Source: Nymphaea colorata
Lineage: Eukaryota > Streptophyta > Magnoliopsida > Nymphaeales > Nymphaeaceae
Length of the DNA: 64,000 nucleotides
NCBI RefSeq assembly: GCF_008831285.2
Contig: NC_045148.1
Location: 12,779,183 to 12,843,182 of the forward strand
Direction: 5' to 3'
The notes under the pieces were generated by a model. It had not been told where the DNA came from, searched no databases, and was given only the letters and a program-made list of their open reading frames with translations. The translations under genes were made by a program, and so were the position numbers. Shown piece after piece: positions 24,001 to 33,832 of the stretch; the first letter of the stretch is position 1, and every line of letters begins with the position of its first letter.

Positions 24001-27000
24001 GGCGACCCTAAGCCACGACCCTGTTGCAGCACATCTCTTATAATCGTTGCAAAGGCATGTTGATCAGCCATGAAAGCCTGCATCTGGGCTTCTACCTCTT
24101 GGTTCTGGTGTTCAACCGCTTGCAGTCTCTAGTTCATCAAGGCCATTGATTCTTCCATGTGCTGCTCCTTGTGGGCCTCCACGGCTGTCGTGATATCCTT
24201 TGATGTAACCTTAATACCAATGTTAGTCTATGGGTGATAGGGGAAGGTTAACTCAGGCACACTGCTCCAATGAAAGACCAGTCTCCGCAATACTTCCTGA
24301 TAGTTCATTTATAATTAGGGTTAACTCCCTTAAGATCTTATATACTCTTACATCTTTGGGGTGGGTTATTATCTCCTACTGTCCACCCAATCCATCAAAA
24401 CTAACAAGACAGACTCCACGCAAATAGACTCCGCAACCGACCAGACCAGTTACTCCCTACTAGACTGGACGCAAACCCATAGGGTCCAATACCTAACAAT
24501 GTTCTACAAGTTATATATAGAACCCCTTGGGTCTTACAATCTGTACTACACCAACACCCCCTCCTCCCCCCACACCCAAAACAAAACCCTTCTCGCTCCA
24601 ATGAAATCCTAATCAGGTCAATGCCACCCAATCTGGTATCTACCCCAAGTTCAGCCATCGCAGCATTTGGCCAAGGCAGCTACAAGCTCATCAACGATAC
24701 ACAAAGGAAGTCATCAGTGGTGGGAGCAAGACTTAGGCACTAGACAAAGGGTATAACAAGGTTGACCAAACCTGAGAGGGTACCAATAAACAGGGACCAT
24801 GTTGCAAGAGCAACAACAACCAAAAAGCAAACTAAATGCTTTTTACTATAATTTAATTTTTTTTGCGGTTTCTTTTAACATTTTAATAGGAATATTGAAC
24901 TTAACATTTTGTAAGAAAGTAGTGGAAAAGCCCATGATTTATTTTTTAATATTTTTATATTTCAATTTTTTTGAATTTTTTAGATTTCCTCTAAATTTTC
25001 CAAAGTTCTCAACTAATGCCAAGAAAAAATGTGTAATTCATACTTGAAACTCAGCATGACTTGGTCAAGACTTGTTTGACTCACAAAAAACTCATGTTGA
25101 CTCGATCGAAAATCATGTAATTCATACTGAAACTCATTTGGCTCTTCACAATCGGGTGATAGACTTTGTATTGTGTAATCAAAGAAGAGATTGGTTCCTG
25201 ACTACTCAATTATTAATGTCTAATATAAATCTTCTAATATATTAAAATTTAAATTTATTGTCCATTTATTAAATTTGCAAATAGAAAATAAGAATGTCCA
25301 ACTTCAAATATGGGTATCAATTTATTTTAATTTTTGGAGAATTGAGTCTTCCAGACTTTAGTTACAGATAATATACACATAAATGTTAAATTTGTTAACT
25401 GTTAGATAGTTGTAAATGTTAAATAATTGACTGTAGTGCTTGTTTCCCGTTTGCTTGTTTTTCATTGATATTTTGATACCATAGCCACAAATATGTTCTC
25501 AAGAAAATATTGGCAAGGTTTTTCTCAGGCATTTTTCGGTGAAGCTACTTTTCTCTGAAAAATCTCAAGAAAATCTCAGCAATTTTTTTAGAAAAAAAAT
25601 CACATGCCACACCTTAAAGAAAAAAATATAACTTGAACTCTACTCTAAAATTAGGCGTACTGCTTGCTGCTCCTCTATTAAATATTTAAAAGATAGGACC
25701 ACAGGTGGGAGTGAAGGGAAATCTACAAAGAAAATTAGAAAAAAAAAGCTAGAAAAATAAAACCTACCACAGGACCGCAGGTGGTTTCTTCTCCCTTCTC
25801 ACGTCTCCAAGTTCACCAAAGAGCAGCAACGCCCAATCCCATCGGGGAGGGAAAAGAGAGTTAAAAGCCCTAATTATCTTTTCTTGTTTCTATTTTTACC
25901 ATAAAAAGAAGAAAAAGTCAAAACTGCCCTTTTAAAAAAAAATCATTACAAAAACTACCCTTTTTACAAAAAGAAATGGAGCACATGCATTTTAAAGTTT
26001 TAAAAAAAATTCGAAAACTGCCAAGAATGCCCCTGTTTGAGCGCAGGATTAAACAGCAACGAAAAAAACGCTTTTATTGTGATAAAAACACGAGATATAT
26101 TTTTAGCGGTCTTTTGAATATATCACAGTATTTTGCTGTGTTTTTGTTTTTCTTGTTTTCATCATATCGTGCAAAGTCATGTCCCGTCACGAGCAAAGCC
26201 CTACGCTTTGCGAGTGCTTTGTGGGCTTATCAAAAGGACATGAAGGCGCGCTTTGTGGGCTTATCAAAAGGACATGAAGGCGCGATATTTGTGGCTGTGG
26301 TTGATACTTGATACTCAGTGATGTTGAAGTGTGCATCTATACACTATACAGTAGCAACAGACAGCAGAAGCTTAATTGATGTTTTCTTATTATGACATGA
26401 GTAAATATCAATTAGTTATTAGTTCACTTGATGTCAGTTTGACTTATTTCTAAGATATACATCTAATCAAGTCAGTTTACACCTTTTTGTATTTAAATGA
26501 CAAGTTATATATTGTATATATTTCAAAAGCAACAGTTAATTAAACCTGGCCCAAGTTACCGAGTTAATCTGCTAAATCATGGGTCAATAATGACAAGTTA
26601 AGTCATAAATCACTAAAACACACACACACACCTGCACACACACACATATATATATAGTGCACCTACGTTTAAGTCATGTGTGACAACTATTTTTGGCAAG
26701 ACCGTGTGACTTTAGCACACATACATAGAACATATACCACAGCACAACACATACAGACACAAAGAGAGACTACATAATTAATAGGGCGTACCCAACTCTC
26801 ATGTGGTTTTGGTAGTTGCCGATTGACTGCCTAAGCATGCCCATTTGGCTACCCTTCTGCATCTTATCTGGCTACAATAGTCACCCTAGCCTTCCAAGAT
26901 CACTAGAAAATTTACATGGAATGAGGCCTTCCACCATGAGTTAACGCAACCTTGTATCTCGGGTTTGACGTAAAAGTTTTAATATGCAAGGGACCAAATT

Positions 27001-27537
27001 AGAGATGGGGACGACCTATCACCCACAAATTGACGATCAAATGGAAATGTTGACTCGTAACTACAGTTTTCTTGACACATTTACATTGTCTTTCAAGGGA
27101 ACGGCCTCATAACTAATTGCAGTATCTATTGTAGGTAGAGTCTTTCTACAACATGACTCATCATTCAACTATAGAAATCACGCCTTTTGGAGCCATATAC
27201 ACGAAGCCATCTCCTCGACTCCACATTATATGGGTGGTCCCTAGGACATGGATAGGATTAATGTGAAGTTACATTCCAAGGCTGATCCCCAAACATAATC
27301 TCCAATCATGCCAAGACAATGATTCAGCACAATAAGCACCCCAATGAGTTAAAGGCTCAACGTTCACTGAAAGGTGAAGGGACCTCTTAAAAGACCTGCA
27401 AACATAGCGACAAACCCAAAGGCTAGCGATACAAAACAAAGTCTGGAAGATACTATGAGGCACACCAGCCTAAGTTGCCAAAAACAAAAATTGTTCCAGA
27501 CCATAAAATGGCTAGTCTAGACTAGTCCGCTAGGATG

Positions 27538-27588
<51 letters not shown>

Positions 27589-28267
27589 AGCGTAGGAAAA
27601 TGCATAAGGTTAGAGATTTAGTCAATTGACCAAGAACTAGGATGATTAGTGGACTAATCTCAACAACTAGTTGAACATTTCACTTTCATAAGGGAAGTAA
27701 GTTGACAACCAACTAGTCAAACTACTTGGTGGACTTATCAAATTAAGGAGCAGGGGTTCAGGAATTTAACTAGTACCAGGTGTTGCAGAAGGTGGAGGAA
27801 GTGGCACATCAGTTGGATCTGCTAAAATAGATAGAAATTCACCCAATATTTGTTGTTTCTCGTCTTAAGAAGTTTGTGGGTCACATAGCAGTCGCTGGCT
27901 ACAAGTCTACAACCAGTTCCTTAGGGGGTTCTGCATGAGCTTTCAAAAGACTAGCTCAAAGGCAATATGACAAAGATGGTTTGCTCATTTATGGGTGGCT
28001 AATAGAGTGGCAGAAAAGTACAAAGCCATCATGTTCTTTTCAAACAAACATGTTGTTTAATGTATCTTAAACAATTTGGGATTTATTTTAGTATTTTAAA
28101 TTTTTAATAGTTACTCTAAATTTTCATCAACATTGTTGTGAGAAAATAGTTACTCAAACCCAAACTTTTATATTTTTTTATATTTAAAATAATTTGAATT
28201 TCCCAAAAGTTTTCCAAGAAAAACTGTCTAATGCTCGAGGTGTTTGTGATAAGGATATATTATGTTT

Positions 28268-28319
<52 letters not shown>

Positions 28320-29868
28320 TAAAGACGTGTCTGTATGTGTTTTTAATATGTAACCTGCATGAGTTCTTGTGTTTAGCGCACATATTTTTGTATGTGTTTT
28401 GTGTATTTATTTAACTAATTCCTCTATATATATAACTGTGTGCATGTGATTGGTATTTTTATATTTTTAATTTTATTTTAGTTGACTTACTTCGCCCAAC
28501 TTAAAGTGATTAATCCTGACTGTTTCTTCATTGCCTTTTTAGGACCTTGACCAACTTGTGTCCATCTTTTGGTTTTGACCAATGTATTGTGAGGCTATCA
28601 ATTCAATGGTTCCGTTGAATCAATTGCAAATCAGCAAAAAATTCAAAAAATCATTTTTTTCAGAAATGAAAAATTATAAAAACTTAATCGGAAATAAGAA
28701 AATATTTTAAATATTTAAAAATTCTTCAAAAAATGACATGTTGCACCCCAGAATTAGCTACTAAATTGGATTTGTTTGCTGCCAATTCAATTTGAATTGG
28801 CTGATTCAATCGATTCTGATAACACTGGTTTTGGCATGAGCACAAATTCCAAGGTGGGACATGACCGATTGGGCCATTGAATTTTTAAGTGCTTACTAGT
28901 GGTTATGTAAAGCACCCCCTTTAATATTGTGGCTGACAAGGAAGTTATGCGGATGGTTCCATATCCAGCGAAAACTTCAAAAAAACTCGCACGATTGTTT
29001 GATGCCTTTGGATATGAGAATCTTTTACCCACACAATGAATGACTTGTTGATCCCGCAGGAGAATCTTCCAGTGACATCTCCAATCTTACCTACGGAATC
29101 CACCTCAGGGCCAAACTTGATGAGCAAGCTGCTTCGGGAATGTGAGGAAGACTTCAGGGTTCGCTAATTCTGGACCGGAATAGAGGTTGTAAACTAATAT
29201 AATAACTAGCCCCATCTTTAAAAAAAATCTGATAAACCAGGGTAGCATGAAACGTTATGCAGTTAAATGATACCACATCCTCATTCAAAGATCCATAACT
29301 AATTTGCCGCCAAAGCTAGCTCTCTATCAGAGAAATCTTAATTTCAATCCAATCAGGGAAAACAAACAACCCAATCTTTCAAAGGAAGCTAGTGAAATGT
29401 CATAATATGAAATGAGAACGAGCACTCAGGTTAGTGAACGGAGAAGGTTACTAGCTTCAAACAGCAGAACTTAGATCTCATAGGCCTGAAAGTACAAGCT
29501 TATTTCAGATCACCTCTAAGAAATGCAAAGTCAAGAAAGCTAACCCTGGCATGCTCTAAAACAATCCAGGGGGAAGCAACAAATGACGATATTTTCATGC
29601 ATTAAGCTCTAGAATCATCAACCGCTAATTTTCGGACCTAGCAATCATAAAATTGGACAAACCGCTAATTTTCGGACCTAGCGATCATAAAATTGGACAA
29701 AGGGGAACAGGTCAGGAACAACGCAAAGGAGAAGGAGTCGGGAGTAGAGGCGGGGCCGGAGGGTTCCTTTGGGTTTGAAACTAACCTGGCTGCGGGAGTC
29801 GGGGGAGGGGAGGAGGATCTCCTGAACAGAAGAGGGTCTACGCCTCCGGTGCTCGCCTCGTCCTTCAT
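13276..29868 (-). CDS. ILP1: C3HC (BIR-like) zinc-finger protein, IAP-like protein 1 / ZC3HC1-NIPA family; five exons
   Basis: The coding parts are 29868-29786, 18881-18632, 16058-15935, 15506-15166 and 15033-13276 (stop TAA). They join in frame to 851 residues, with consistent phases and GT/AG borders. Recognisable plant-family blocks are SSPPPTPAA, GSIDWSGHG, CRPWERGDLLRRLASFKPSNWF, KQLDASHKGSCPW, ALIGGYKDRCD, AQKLISLCGWE and LLDCSFCGATVRLWDFL. The first zinc site is formed by Cys133, Cys136, His168 and Cys172; a second Cys pair is at 350/353. The C-terminal half is acidic and disordered, with an LDLNL (EAR-like) motif at 431-435 and basic KR clusters near 485 and 532. Animal ZC3HC1 is a nuclear-basket protein; plant ILP1 was reported as a cell-death suppressor. 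This is not the unrelated INCREASED LEVEL OF POLYPLOIDY1. Introns 1 and 2 are full of transposons. The exon 1 assignment rests on splice phase and family resemblance, without transcript data. Confidence 0.93.
15166..15506 (-). CDS. ILP1: ILP1 exon 4
   Basis: Residues 153-266. Only the acceptor GGTGAAG|TTGAT restores the frame from exon 3, giving SEVDSAAEAF; the AG 11 bases upstream would bring a stop. It holds the His-X3-Cys half of the zinc finger (HKGSC), then QFPPTLTSALIGGYKDRCD and the helix MRLSRSSQIDRLLS. The donor is a consensus |GTATGT in phase 0. Confidence 0.92.
15935..16058 (-). CDS. ILP1: ILP1 exon 3 (zinc-finger core)
   Basis: Residues 112-153. The acceptor is TTATGCAG| and the donor GTGAAG|GTGAAT. 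It carries ACACRGWVSVDIDKI followed by CESCG, the first Cys pair of the BIR-like zinc finger, and the Trp of VWTPSE. It ends one base into codon 153. Confidence 0.95.
16059..18631 (-). other. ILP1 intron 2
   Basis: A 2573-bp intron. It holds the hAT derivative at 17642-18348. About 16490-16690 may be a badly decayed relative (CAATGTTTTACA near 16493, scattered ATCGTAT-like motifs), but no second end could be placed. The rest shows no gene. Confidence 0.75.
17642..18348 (+). mobile_element. Non-autonomous hAT derivative in ILP1 intron 2
   Basis: 707 bp flanked by the exact 8-bp repeat ATACATGG (17634-17641 and 18349-18356). The ends are CAATGTTAT and, from the right, CAATGTTGTAAAA. Palindromic GTATCGTACGATAC repeats fill the left 140 bp, and TACGATACGTTACGATACG repeats fill the right end. 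It shares blocks with the element at 2198 (AGAGACGTG...GGGAGAGATTTT; TTATGAATTGTGATGTAATC), and its last 60 bp align with the end of the coding element at 51378. No coding capacity. Confidence 0.93.
18632..18881 (-). CDS. ILP1: ILP1 exon 2
   Basis: Residues 28-111. The acceptor is AATATGCAG| at 18882-18890 and the donor CCAAAG|GTTTGC follows 18632. It holds GSIDWSGHG, a Ser/Gly-rich linker and the strongly conserved block RPWERGDLLRRLASFKPSNWF, which precedes the zinc finger in this family. It ends in phase 0. Confidence 0.95.
18882..20659 (-). other. ILP1 intron 1, proximal part
   Basis: No gene is seen. About 19000-19060 has two copies of AAGGGTGCATAAGTG, and 19449-19460 is a short CA repeat. 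Around 20085-20150 a weak acidic coding-like stretch (DDQDFEGEDEK) on the plus strand resembles the tail of hAT transposases, but no ends support an element. Confidence 0.5.
20660..20759 (-). repeat. Gypsy-type LTR remnant with 22-bp tandem duplication
   Basis: On the minus strand it begins TGTAAGACCC and matches the start of the LTR at 24221-24538 (GGGTTCTAT, ACTTGTAGAACAT). A 22-bp unit (20711-20732) is repeated at once at 20733-20754. It looks like the far LTR of the minus-strand Gypsy remnant, truncated on its left. Confidence 0.55.
20760..21539. other. Retrotransposon-like non-coding stretch with a 19-bp inverted pair
   Basis: GC-richer than the surroundings and without a conserved gene. 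A perfect 19-bp inverted repeat lies at 20841-20859 and 21142-21160 (282-bp spacer), centred on ACGGGATCC. TGGCATCAAAGATCC at 20868-20882 could be a primer-binding site of a plus-strand LTR element, but I cannot pair it with LTRs. Confidence 0.4.
21540..22130 (+). pseudogene. Gag-like coiled-coil remnant of an LTR retrotransposon
   Basis: The plus strand encodes a coiled-coil segment (EEAAARIGMVEHELSSM) ending in TAG and TGA stops near 21775. After that, from 21779, comes a 115-residue frame with Gln- and Glu-rich helices and a Pro/Ser-rich end (PTPPSSGPW). It looks like the N-terminal part of a Gypsy gag but has no motif that settles it. It is on the opposite strand from the Gypsy gag next door, so the two are separate insertions. 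Confidence 0.4.
22256..24190 (-). pseudogene. Ty3/Gypsy gag, interrupted by a hAT element
   Basis: Read on the minus strand from 24190: a coiled-coil N-terminus (QAFMADQHAFATI), a Pro-rich linker, then the gag core FPRFSGKDPLSYIFKMEQFF and GHAAMHFDGPTIWWYRWL, then MRAFIGGLKDEIRIEMQ near 23497. The insertion at 22511-23329 follows. Beyond it are KRLTPDQI and the zinc knuckle CFHCDEPWSLDHVC near 22390. Stops and frameshifts separate the pieces. Protease and pol do not follow in recognisable form to the left, so the element is truncated or rearranged. Confidence 0.85.
22511..23329. mobile_element. Non-autonomous hAT-like element with GGTGC-rich ends, inside Gypsy gag
   Basis: 819 bp flanked by the exact 8-bp repeat GTCCTTAT (22503-22510 and 23330-23337). 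The ends are inverted repeats CTATGTCACC and, from the right, CTCTGTCACC. The subterminal motif is GGTGC(G), in many copies on both ends, where the related elements at 9528 and 53226 use GGTAC. A TTA repeat lies at about 22607-22650 and a CT/AG run near 22979-22999. No transposase is encoded. Confidence 0.88.
24221..24538 (-). repeat. 5' LTR of the minus-strand Gypsy remnant
   Basis: 318 bp. On the minus strand it starts TGTAAGACCC and ends CATAGACTAACA, followed by TTGGTATTAAGG, which resembles the Met-tRNA primer site TGGTATCAGAG. Gag follows directly. Its first about 60 bp recur at 20698-20759. Confidence 0.75.
24539..26929 (-). other. ILP1 intron 1, middle part
   Basis: No gene is seen. 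24539-24790 is CA/CT-rich and may be retrotransposon flank. 24830-25600 is very AT-rich. 26615-26660 holds CA and TA microsatellites. Confidence 0.5.
26217..26284. repeat. Perfect 34-bp tandem duplication
   Basis: The unit CTTTGTGGGCTTATC...GGCGCG (26217-26250) is repeated exactly at 26251-26284. With no mismatches, the duplication must be recent or the sequence under exchange. Confidence 0.9.
26930..27930 (+). pseudogene. Ty3/Gypsy integrase remnants
   Basis: The plus strand near 27010-27090 encodes TYHPQIDDQMEML, the decayed integrase block TAYHPQTDGQTE of Gypsy elements. Near 27780-27890 it encodes VVQKVEEVAHQLDL and RIHPIFVVSRLKKFVG, the integrase C-terminal block that precedes the 3' end of Gypsy pol. 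The 0.7 kb between is decayed and carries a TA microsatellite at 27541-27587. Stops and frameshifts are frequent. It is on the opposite strand from the Gypsy gag at 22256-24190. Confidence 0.75.
27541..27587. repeat. (TA)n microsatellite
   Basis: An uninterrupted TA run of about 23 units. Confidence 0.95.
28268..28317. repeat. (TA)n(CA)n compound microsatellite
   Basis: About 9 TA units run straight into about 16 CA units. Confidence 0.95.
28580..28827. mobile_element. Small hAT-like MITE in ILP1 intron 1
   Basis: 248 bp. It starts CAATGTATTGTGAGG and, read from the right end, CAGTGTTATCAG. Flanks GTTTTGAC (28572-28579) and GTTTTGGC (28828-28835) form an 8-bp target repeat with one mismatch. 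Subterminal motifs are TTGAATC/GATTCAA. The CARTG ends resemble those of the elements at 2198, 17642 and 51378, but the internal motif differs. Confidence 0.72.
28836..29620 (-). other. ILP1 intron 1, segment before exon 1
   Basis: No known gene. The minus strand from 29127 to 28945 is open and reads LIKFGPEVDSVGKIGDVTG and onward, protein-like in composition, but I do not recognise it. It could be a gene fragment carried by a transposon. Confidence 0.35.
29621..29700. repeat. 40-bp tandem duplication in ILP1 intron 1
   Basis: ACCGCTAATTTTCGG... starts at 29621 and again at 29661, with one difference between copies (A or G in CTAGCRATC). It lies about 85 bp beyond the exon 1 donor. Confidence 0.9.
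29786..29868 (-). CDS. ILP1: ILP1 exon 1 (coding part)
   Basis: It starts at the ATG at 29866-29868 (MKDEASTGGVDP) and encodes a Ser/Pro-rich stretch ending PPPTPAA. The donor is CCAG|GTTAGT. It leaves two bases (AG) that pair with the T opening exon 2 to give Ser28, producing the family-typical PAASS junction. An in-frame ATG at 29935-29937 would add 23 residues. I prefer the inner one because plant homologues begin with a short acidic leader followed by Gly-Gly-x-Val-Asp-Pro. Confidence 0.8.
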
Positions 29869-30180
29869 CGAAACTCTTATTCCTTCATCGTCCGCACAAA
29901 CCCTAGAGAGAGAGAGATTCTGGTTCGACATTTCCACCCCCTTTTATCGTTCGCGGGACCGAAGAGAGCCCCGGGGAACAACCCCCGTCTTGCTTTTAGC
30001 AAACGGCGTTTCTGAAGCCCCCAGCTCATCAATCCCCCACGGACTGCCTGTCAGTGACATACTTCGCCTTCGTCCTCTCCCAACTCCACGGGCCTTCGAC
30101 AGCGGACGCTTGGGCGTGGGCTCGGACCGCCCGTCCTCCATTTGGCAATTACTTGATCCGTTATTCGAGATGGAAGCGGT
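29869..30180 (-). promoter_or_regulatory. Putative ILP1 5' UTR and promoter-proximal region
   Basis: This lies directly upstream of the ILP1 start on the minus strand. It is GC-rich against an AT-rich background and carries a CT tract (TCTCTCTCTCTAGGG) about 40-50 bp before the ATG, common in plant 5' leaders. No TATA box is obvious. The start site is unknown. Confidence 0.45.
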
Positions 30181-30190
30181 GTTGACGATA

Positions 30191-30275
30191 CGAATCCTGA
30201 GATTAAATCATCCCGTAAATGCCCATGCGTCTACGAATCCTGAGTTAAATCATCCCGTAAATGCCCATGTGTCCC
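30191..30275. repeat. 43-bp tandem duplication upstream of ILP1
   Basis: CGAATCCTGAG...CATCCCGTAAATGCCCATG occurs at 30191 and again at 30234, with a 1-bp length difference and a C/T change in the last bases. Confidence 0.9.
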
Positions 30276-32056
30276 GACTGCCAACAAAAAAAAAAAAAAA
30301 TAAGCATTTCTCAAGTCCCCATGAGTTCGGGTGCTAAAATGGAGACGTTGTTCCATAATCTTTGTCCCGTCCAGAAGGGTGTGACGAGTTTCTTGGACAA
30401 AAAAAAATGGCTCACTAAAGCCTGAAAGTGTTCCAACTTTCTCTCCTTCTCTGCAGCATGCAATGTCGTCGATGTTCCTGGCCACAGCTATGCACAGTCT
30501 TTCTCAGCCAATGAAAATGGGAAAAGAAAGTGTCGAACTACATTAATGTGTTATGGAAAACCTCATGTCGAGCCTGGGAGCAGACAACAAATCACTGCCT
30601 ATCTTTCCAAAAATATCAATGGGCTGCTCAACTCTTCCTCCTTTCTCTCAAACGACTGCCCCTCATTAGAAAAATAAAATAATCATTAAGCAACAAAAAT
30701 GACCCTATAATTCAAACAACTTCAAAAGTTTGAAAAAAAAAGAGATGGTGTGCCCTGTTGTCCGATGAAGGGGGACCCTGACTCCAGTCACCCTTCACTG
30801 GCTGGTGCCACCTCAGCATGGTCTCCCTTTGCTGGATGGCACCACATAGTAGCAGAGCTACCATGGTGATGATGTGGGCAACTGCCTCCCCAACTTATGT
30901 ATAAAAGTTTTATTAACATGATGTTAGATAGTCATATACAGTGCCCATACCATATCTAGGCCAGTACCATGTAGCTCCATATATGCCCAAGATGGATCAA
31001 TGCTCCTCAGTTAAAACTTTCTAGCTCCTTCACTGAAACCACAGACCATCAGCATCTAACGAGAGGCGATAATCGAAGTGGTTAAACATTCAATTGCTTG
31101 GGAAGTGAAAGCAATTAAATATTCAACGTCACTTTTATACTCAGTGGCTTTCACATCTTTCCATAAACAAAAATGGCAAGTATGTAACATTGACTTTATG
31201 CACGAAAATGGCTATCATGTCACATGTTACAATCTGGTGTGTCTGATTTCATTTTATTTTGGTTTAATAAATACGAAGCCTATTTGGAGGTTGTTATGAA
31301 TGAATGTTTAAGCATGGCAAATGATGATTGGTCATCACTGCAGCCAAAAAAGGGCACAATAGGTTATTAAGCCAACATGTCAAGTTGTCAACACATTTTT
31401 AATCCTCAACGTCATATTGCACTTGACCACCATTTGTAGAGCAACATTGTACTTAATTTAGATGTCATCTGTAACTTATTATGACATCTTTGTACATTAG
31501 TAACTGTATATGATAGCATGCAATGCTTAGCTAAACTTGCCTTGTTGAATACAATTGTGAATGTCGACATTGACAACAACAAGGAGAAAGCATGATGGTT
31601 GAAAAGTATGTAAACGACACAATTGTAATTGAAGATTAAAGTGTTTCAATAGATTTGTGCATGCAAAAACATGTTAGTCGTGTGTTTGACATATGCAAGA
31701 AAAGTGTTTCAATGGATGAACGCAAGCACCAACGTTGCAATAGCAAGCTTGGTTTTCAATTCAAGATTCATCTTAATGTACATGTAGTAGAGAGAATTGT
31801 AATAGTGGATGTGAAGGGAAATGTTCATAGGCAGTACAATGAAAATTGTCATGATGTACATGGAGCATACAAAAGTGTTCCAATAGTTTTGTGCATGCAA
31901 TAACAAGTATTTCAACGTGCATCATGTTTCAATTCAAGTCTTCGTTGATGAAGGTTGCAAGTGGGCTGGAACTAGTATGAGATTTTTTCCATTTTGGCGG
32001 TACCATCCCAACATGTTCATAAACTATATCTACCAACCACCTAGATTTCGTATGGA
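30276..32056. other. Intergenic DNA
   Basis: No gene is seen. AAGTGTTYCAATAG followed by TTTGTGCATGCAA occurs at about 31640 and again at about 31869, a dispersed repeat of unknown origin. Short open frames here show no known domain. Confidence 0.55.
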
Positions 32057-32327
32057 AGTAGACGCTTGGAGGAATGGCGATGTTCTGACAGGGCCTTATG
32101 GCCAGACGCTTGGAGGAATGACGATGTTCTGACAGGGCCTTATGGCCACGACTTGCTGAGTGATAGTGTGCGGAGTGCGTAGCACTCTTTGTCTAGTATG
32201 TGGTTCCAGAAGATTGATAAGAGCTTCTGCTACATTGAGAATGAGTCAGGCTGGCCGAATGCTTGGAAAACCTTCGGCGCTGCGTGGGCCAATTAGGCTT
32301 GAAAAAGTCAACCCGCAACAAAGTTAA

Positions 32328-33037
32328 TGTTGCGAACTGACTGTGTTTGGCCCGGCCAAGCCAGCAGTATGGGATGCTGCTTGGTTAGTTTGGACACTGC
32401 TCGAAAAGCACGTGGGATCCAAGCGAATGTTGAGTCAAGCAGAAAACAATACACGTAAAATATGTAGCACGATGGTGTAGCGACAAAGCGTTTAAGTGCA
32501 TCGTGGTCGTCAGTTGCTTTCAAAGTGCAAGTCCATCGTTGGGGAATCAGAAGGATTTCCCACACGTACCATTTTGATGTGCTTGGGCTGCACATGGTTA
32601 GGGGCAATTCCCCAGTGGACGCACGCAGCCACAACTGCATAGAGTAACGCGGGGGCGAGCAAGTGAATGTAAGTCGTCGAGTAGGGCGATGGTCGGCCGC
32701 CTTACTTAATGACATATAGTCGTCAACTGAATTCCGCTGAGGACTTCTCCCAAAGGGAAGTCTACCCTCACCCAGATTTTGCATGGAAGTGAATAGGCGC
32801 TTGAAGGAATTGCGATGTTCTGATAGGGCCCCATGGCCAAGGCTTTGCCGATGGTCTACGTGTAGAATAATCCTGGGTGATGGTGTGCCAAGTGCGTAGC
32901 ACTCTTCGTCTAGTCTATGGTCCCAGAAGATTGATAAAAGCTTCTATTACAATGAGAATGAGTCAGGCTGGCCAAAGGCTTGGGAAACCTTCAGCGCCGC
33001 ACGAGCCAATTAGGCTTGAAAAAGTCAGTCCGTGACA
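32328..33037 (+). repeat. LTR of the non-coding retroelement
   Basis: About 710 bp from TGTTGCGAACTG to CCGTGACA. The first 170 bp match 33647-33832 and the last 250 bp match 32060-32320, so both ends are confirmed by a second copy. Confidence 0.75.
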
Positions 33038-33040
33038 AAG

Positions 33041-33052
33041 TGGTATCAAAGC
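33041..33052 (+). promoter_or_regulatory. Primer-binding site (Met-tRNA-like)
   Basis: TGGTATCAAAGC lies three bases after the LTR. It differs from the standard TGGTATCAGAGC at one base. Confidence 0.75.
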
Positions 33053-33646
33053 AGAACGATTTCTCGAAAAGAAATTGAAAGATGAGAACGATGCAAAAAT
33101 GCACTCAACAAGTTGTTCTGAATAACGTTGGCTTGTTGTTGGTGCCTGGTAGTTGAGGTATGTTAATCTAACACTGGTTCAAGTGACCGCATTGGTGTTG
33201 GCTAGAAGAAAATCACATGTTCCGAAAATGGTATCTGGGTGTCAAGAGCAAAAAGGCTAGGAGAGCCGCTCACTGAGGCAAATAGGGTGAGAGATCCGAA
33301 GTGAAAAAGGATTGTCTAAGAGGGCATGACCCCTTAGTGTTGACATGACTCAAGGAAATGAGCATGTAGAGCATAGGTTGGCAACACATCTTGGAAATTT
33401 GATACTTAGTGGTTGTCAGATATGTTTCAAATTTTACTAACAAAAAATGCAAAGAGTGACAGAAAAGTAGGATGAAACTAAGGAAAGACTAAACGCAAAA
33501 CACCCGATAAGGCAGGTAGCCGCTACGTGGCGGGTGCATCAATCAGACGGATGTTGGATCAATTGAAGGAAATGAAGGGCATGCAGCGATGTTTCTCTCG
33601 CCCAGGGCAAGTCGCTGAGGTCAACGACGATTTAGTGGTGGAAGAA

Positions 33647-33832
33647 TGTTGCGGACCGATTGTATTTGGCTCGGCCAAGCCAGCAGTATGGGATGCTGCA
33701 TGGTTAGTTTGGACACTACTTGGGAAGCATGTGAGATTCAATCGGACGTTGAGTCAAGCAAAAAAAAATGCACGTGGATTGTGCAGTGCATTGGTGCAAC
33801 GACGAAGCGTATAAATGCATCATGCTACATGT
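33647..33832 (+). repeat. Truncated 3' LTR of the non-coding retroelement
   Basis: It begins TGTTGCGGACCG after a purine-rich run (GGTGGTGGAAGAA). It follows the LTR at 32328 closely up to about 33832, where similarity stops. Confidence 0.7.

Larger units (their letters stand above)
32057..33832 (+). mobile_element. LTR-only (TRIM/LARD-like) retroelement with an extra LTR piece
   Basis: Three related segments lie in the same orientation. The first (about 32060-32320) is the end of an LTR, with a local 44-bp tandem duplication starting at 32060 and 32104. The second (32328-33037) is a full LTR followed by a tRNA-Met-like primer site. The third (33647-33832) is the start of another LTR, cut short. 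Between the second and third are about 600 bp without gag or pol. The element is therefore non-coding and depends on enzymes from elsewhere. The LTR-end/LTR-start junction at 32320-32328 suggests a tandem or recombined copy. Confidence 0.75.

Noticed and set aside
29693-30337. 214-residue plus-strand frame
   Set aside because: It lies antisense to ILP1 exon 1 and its leader; no domain, and it crosses a tandem duplication. The minus-strand reading has splice and family support.
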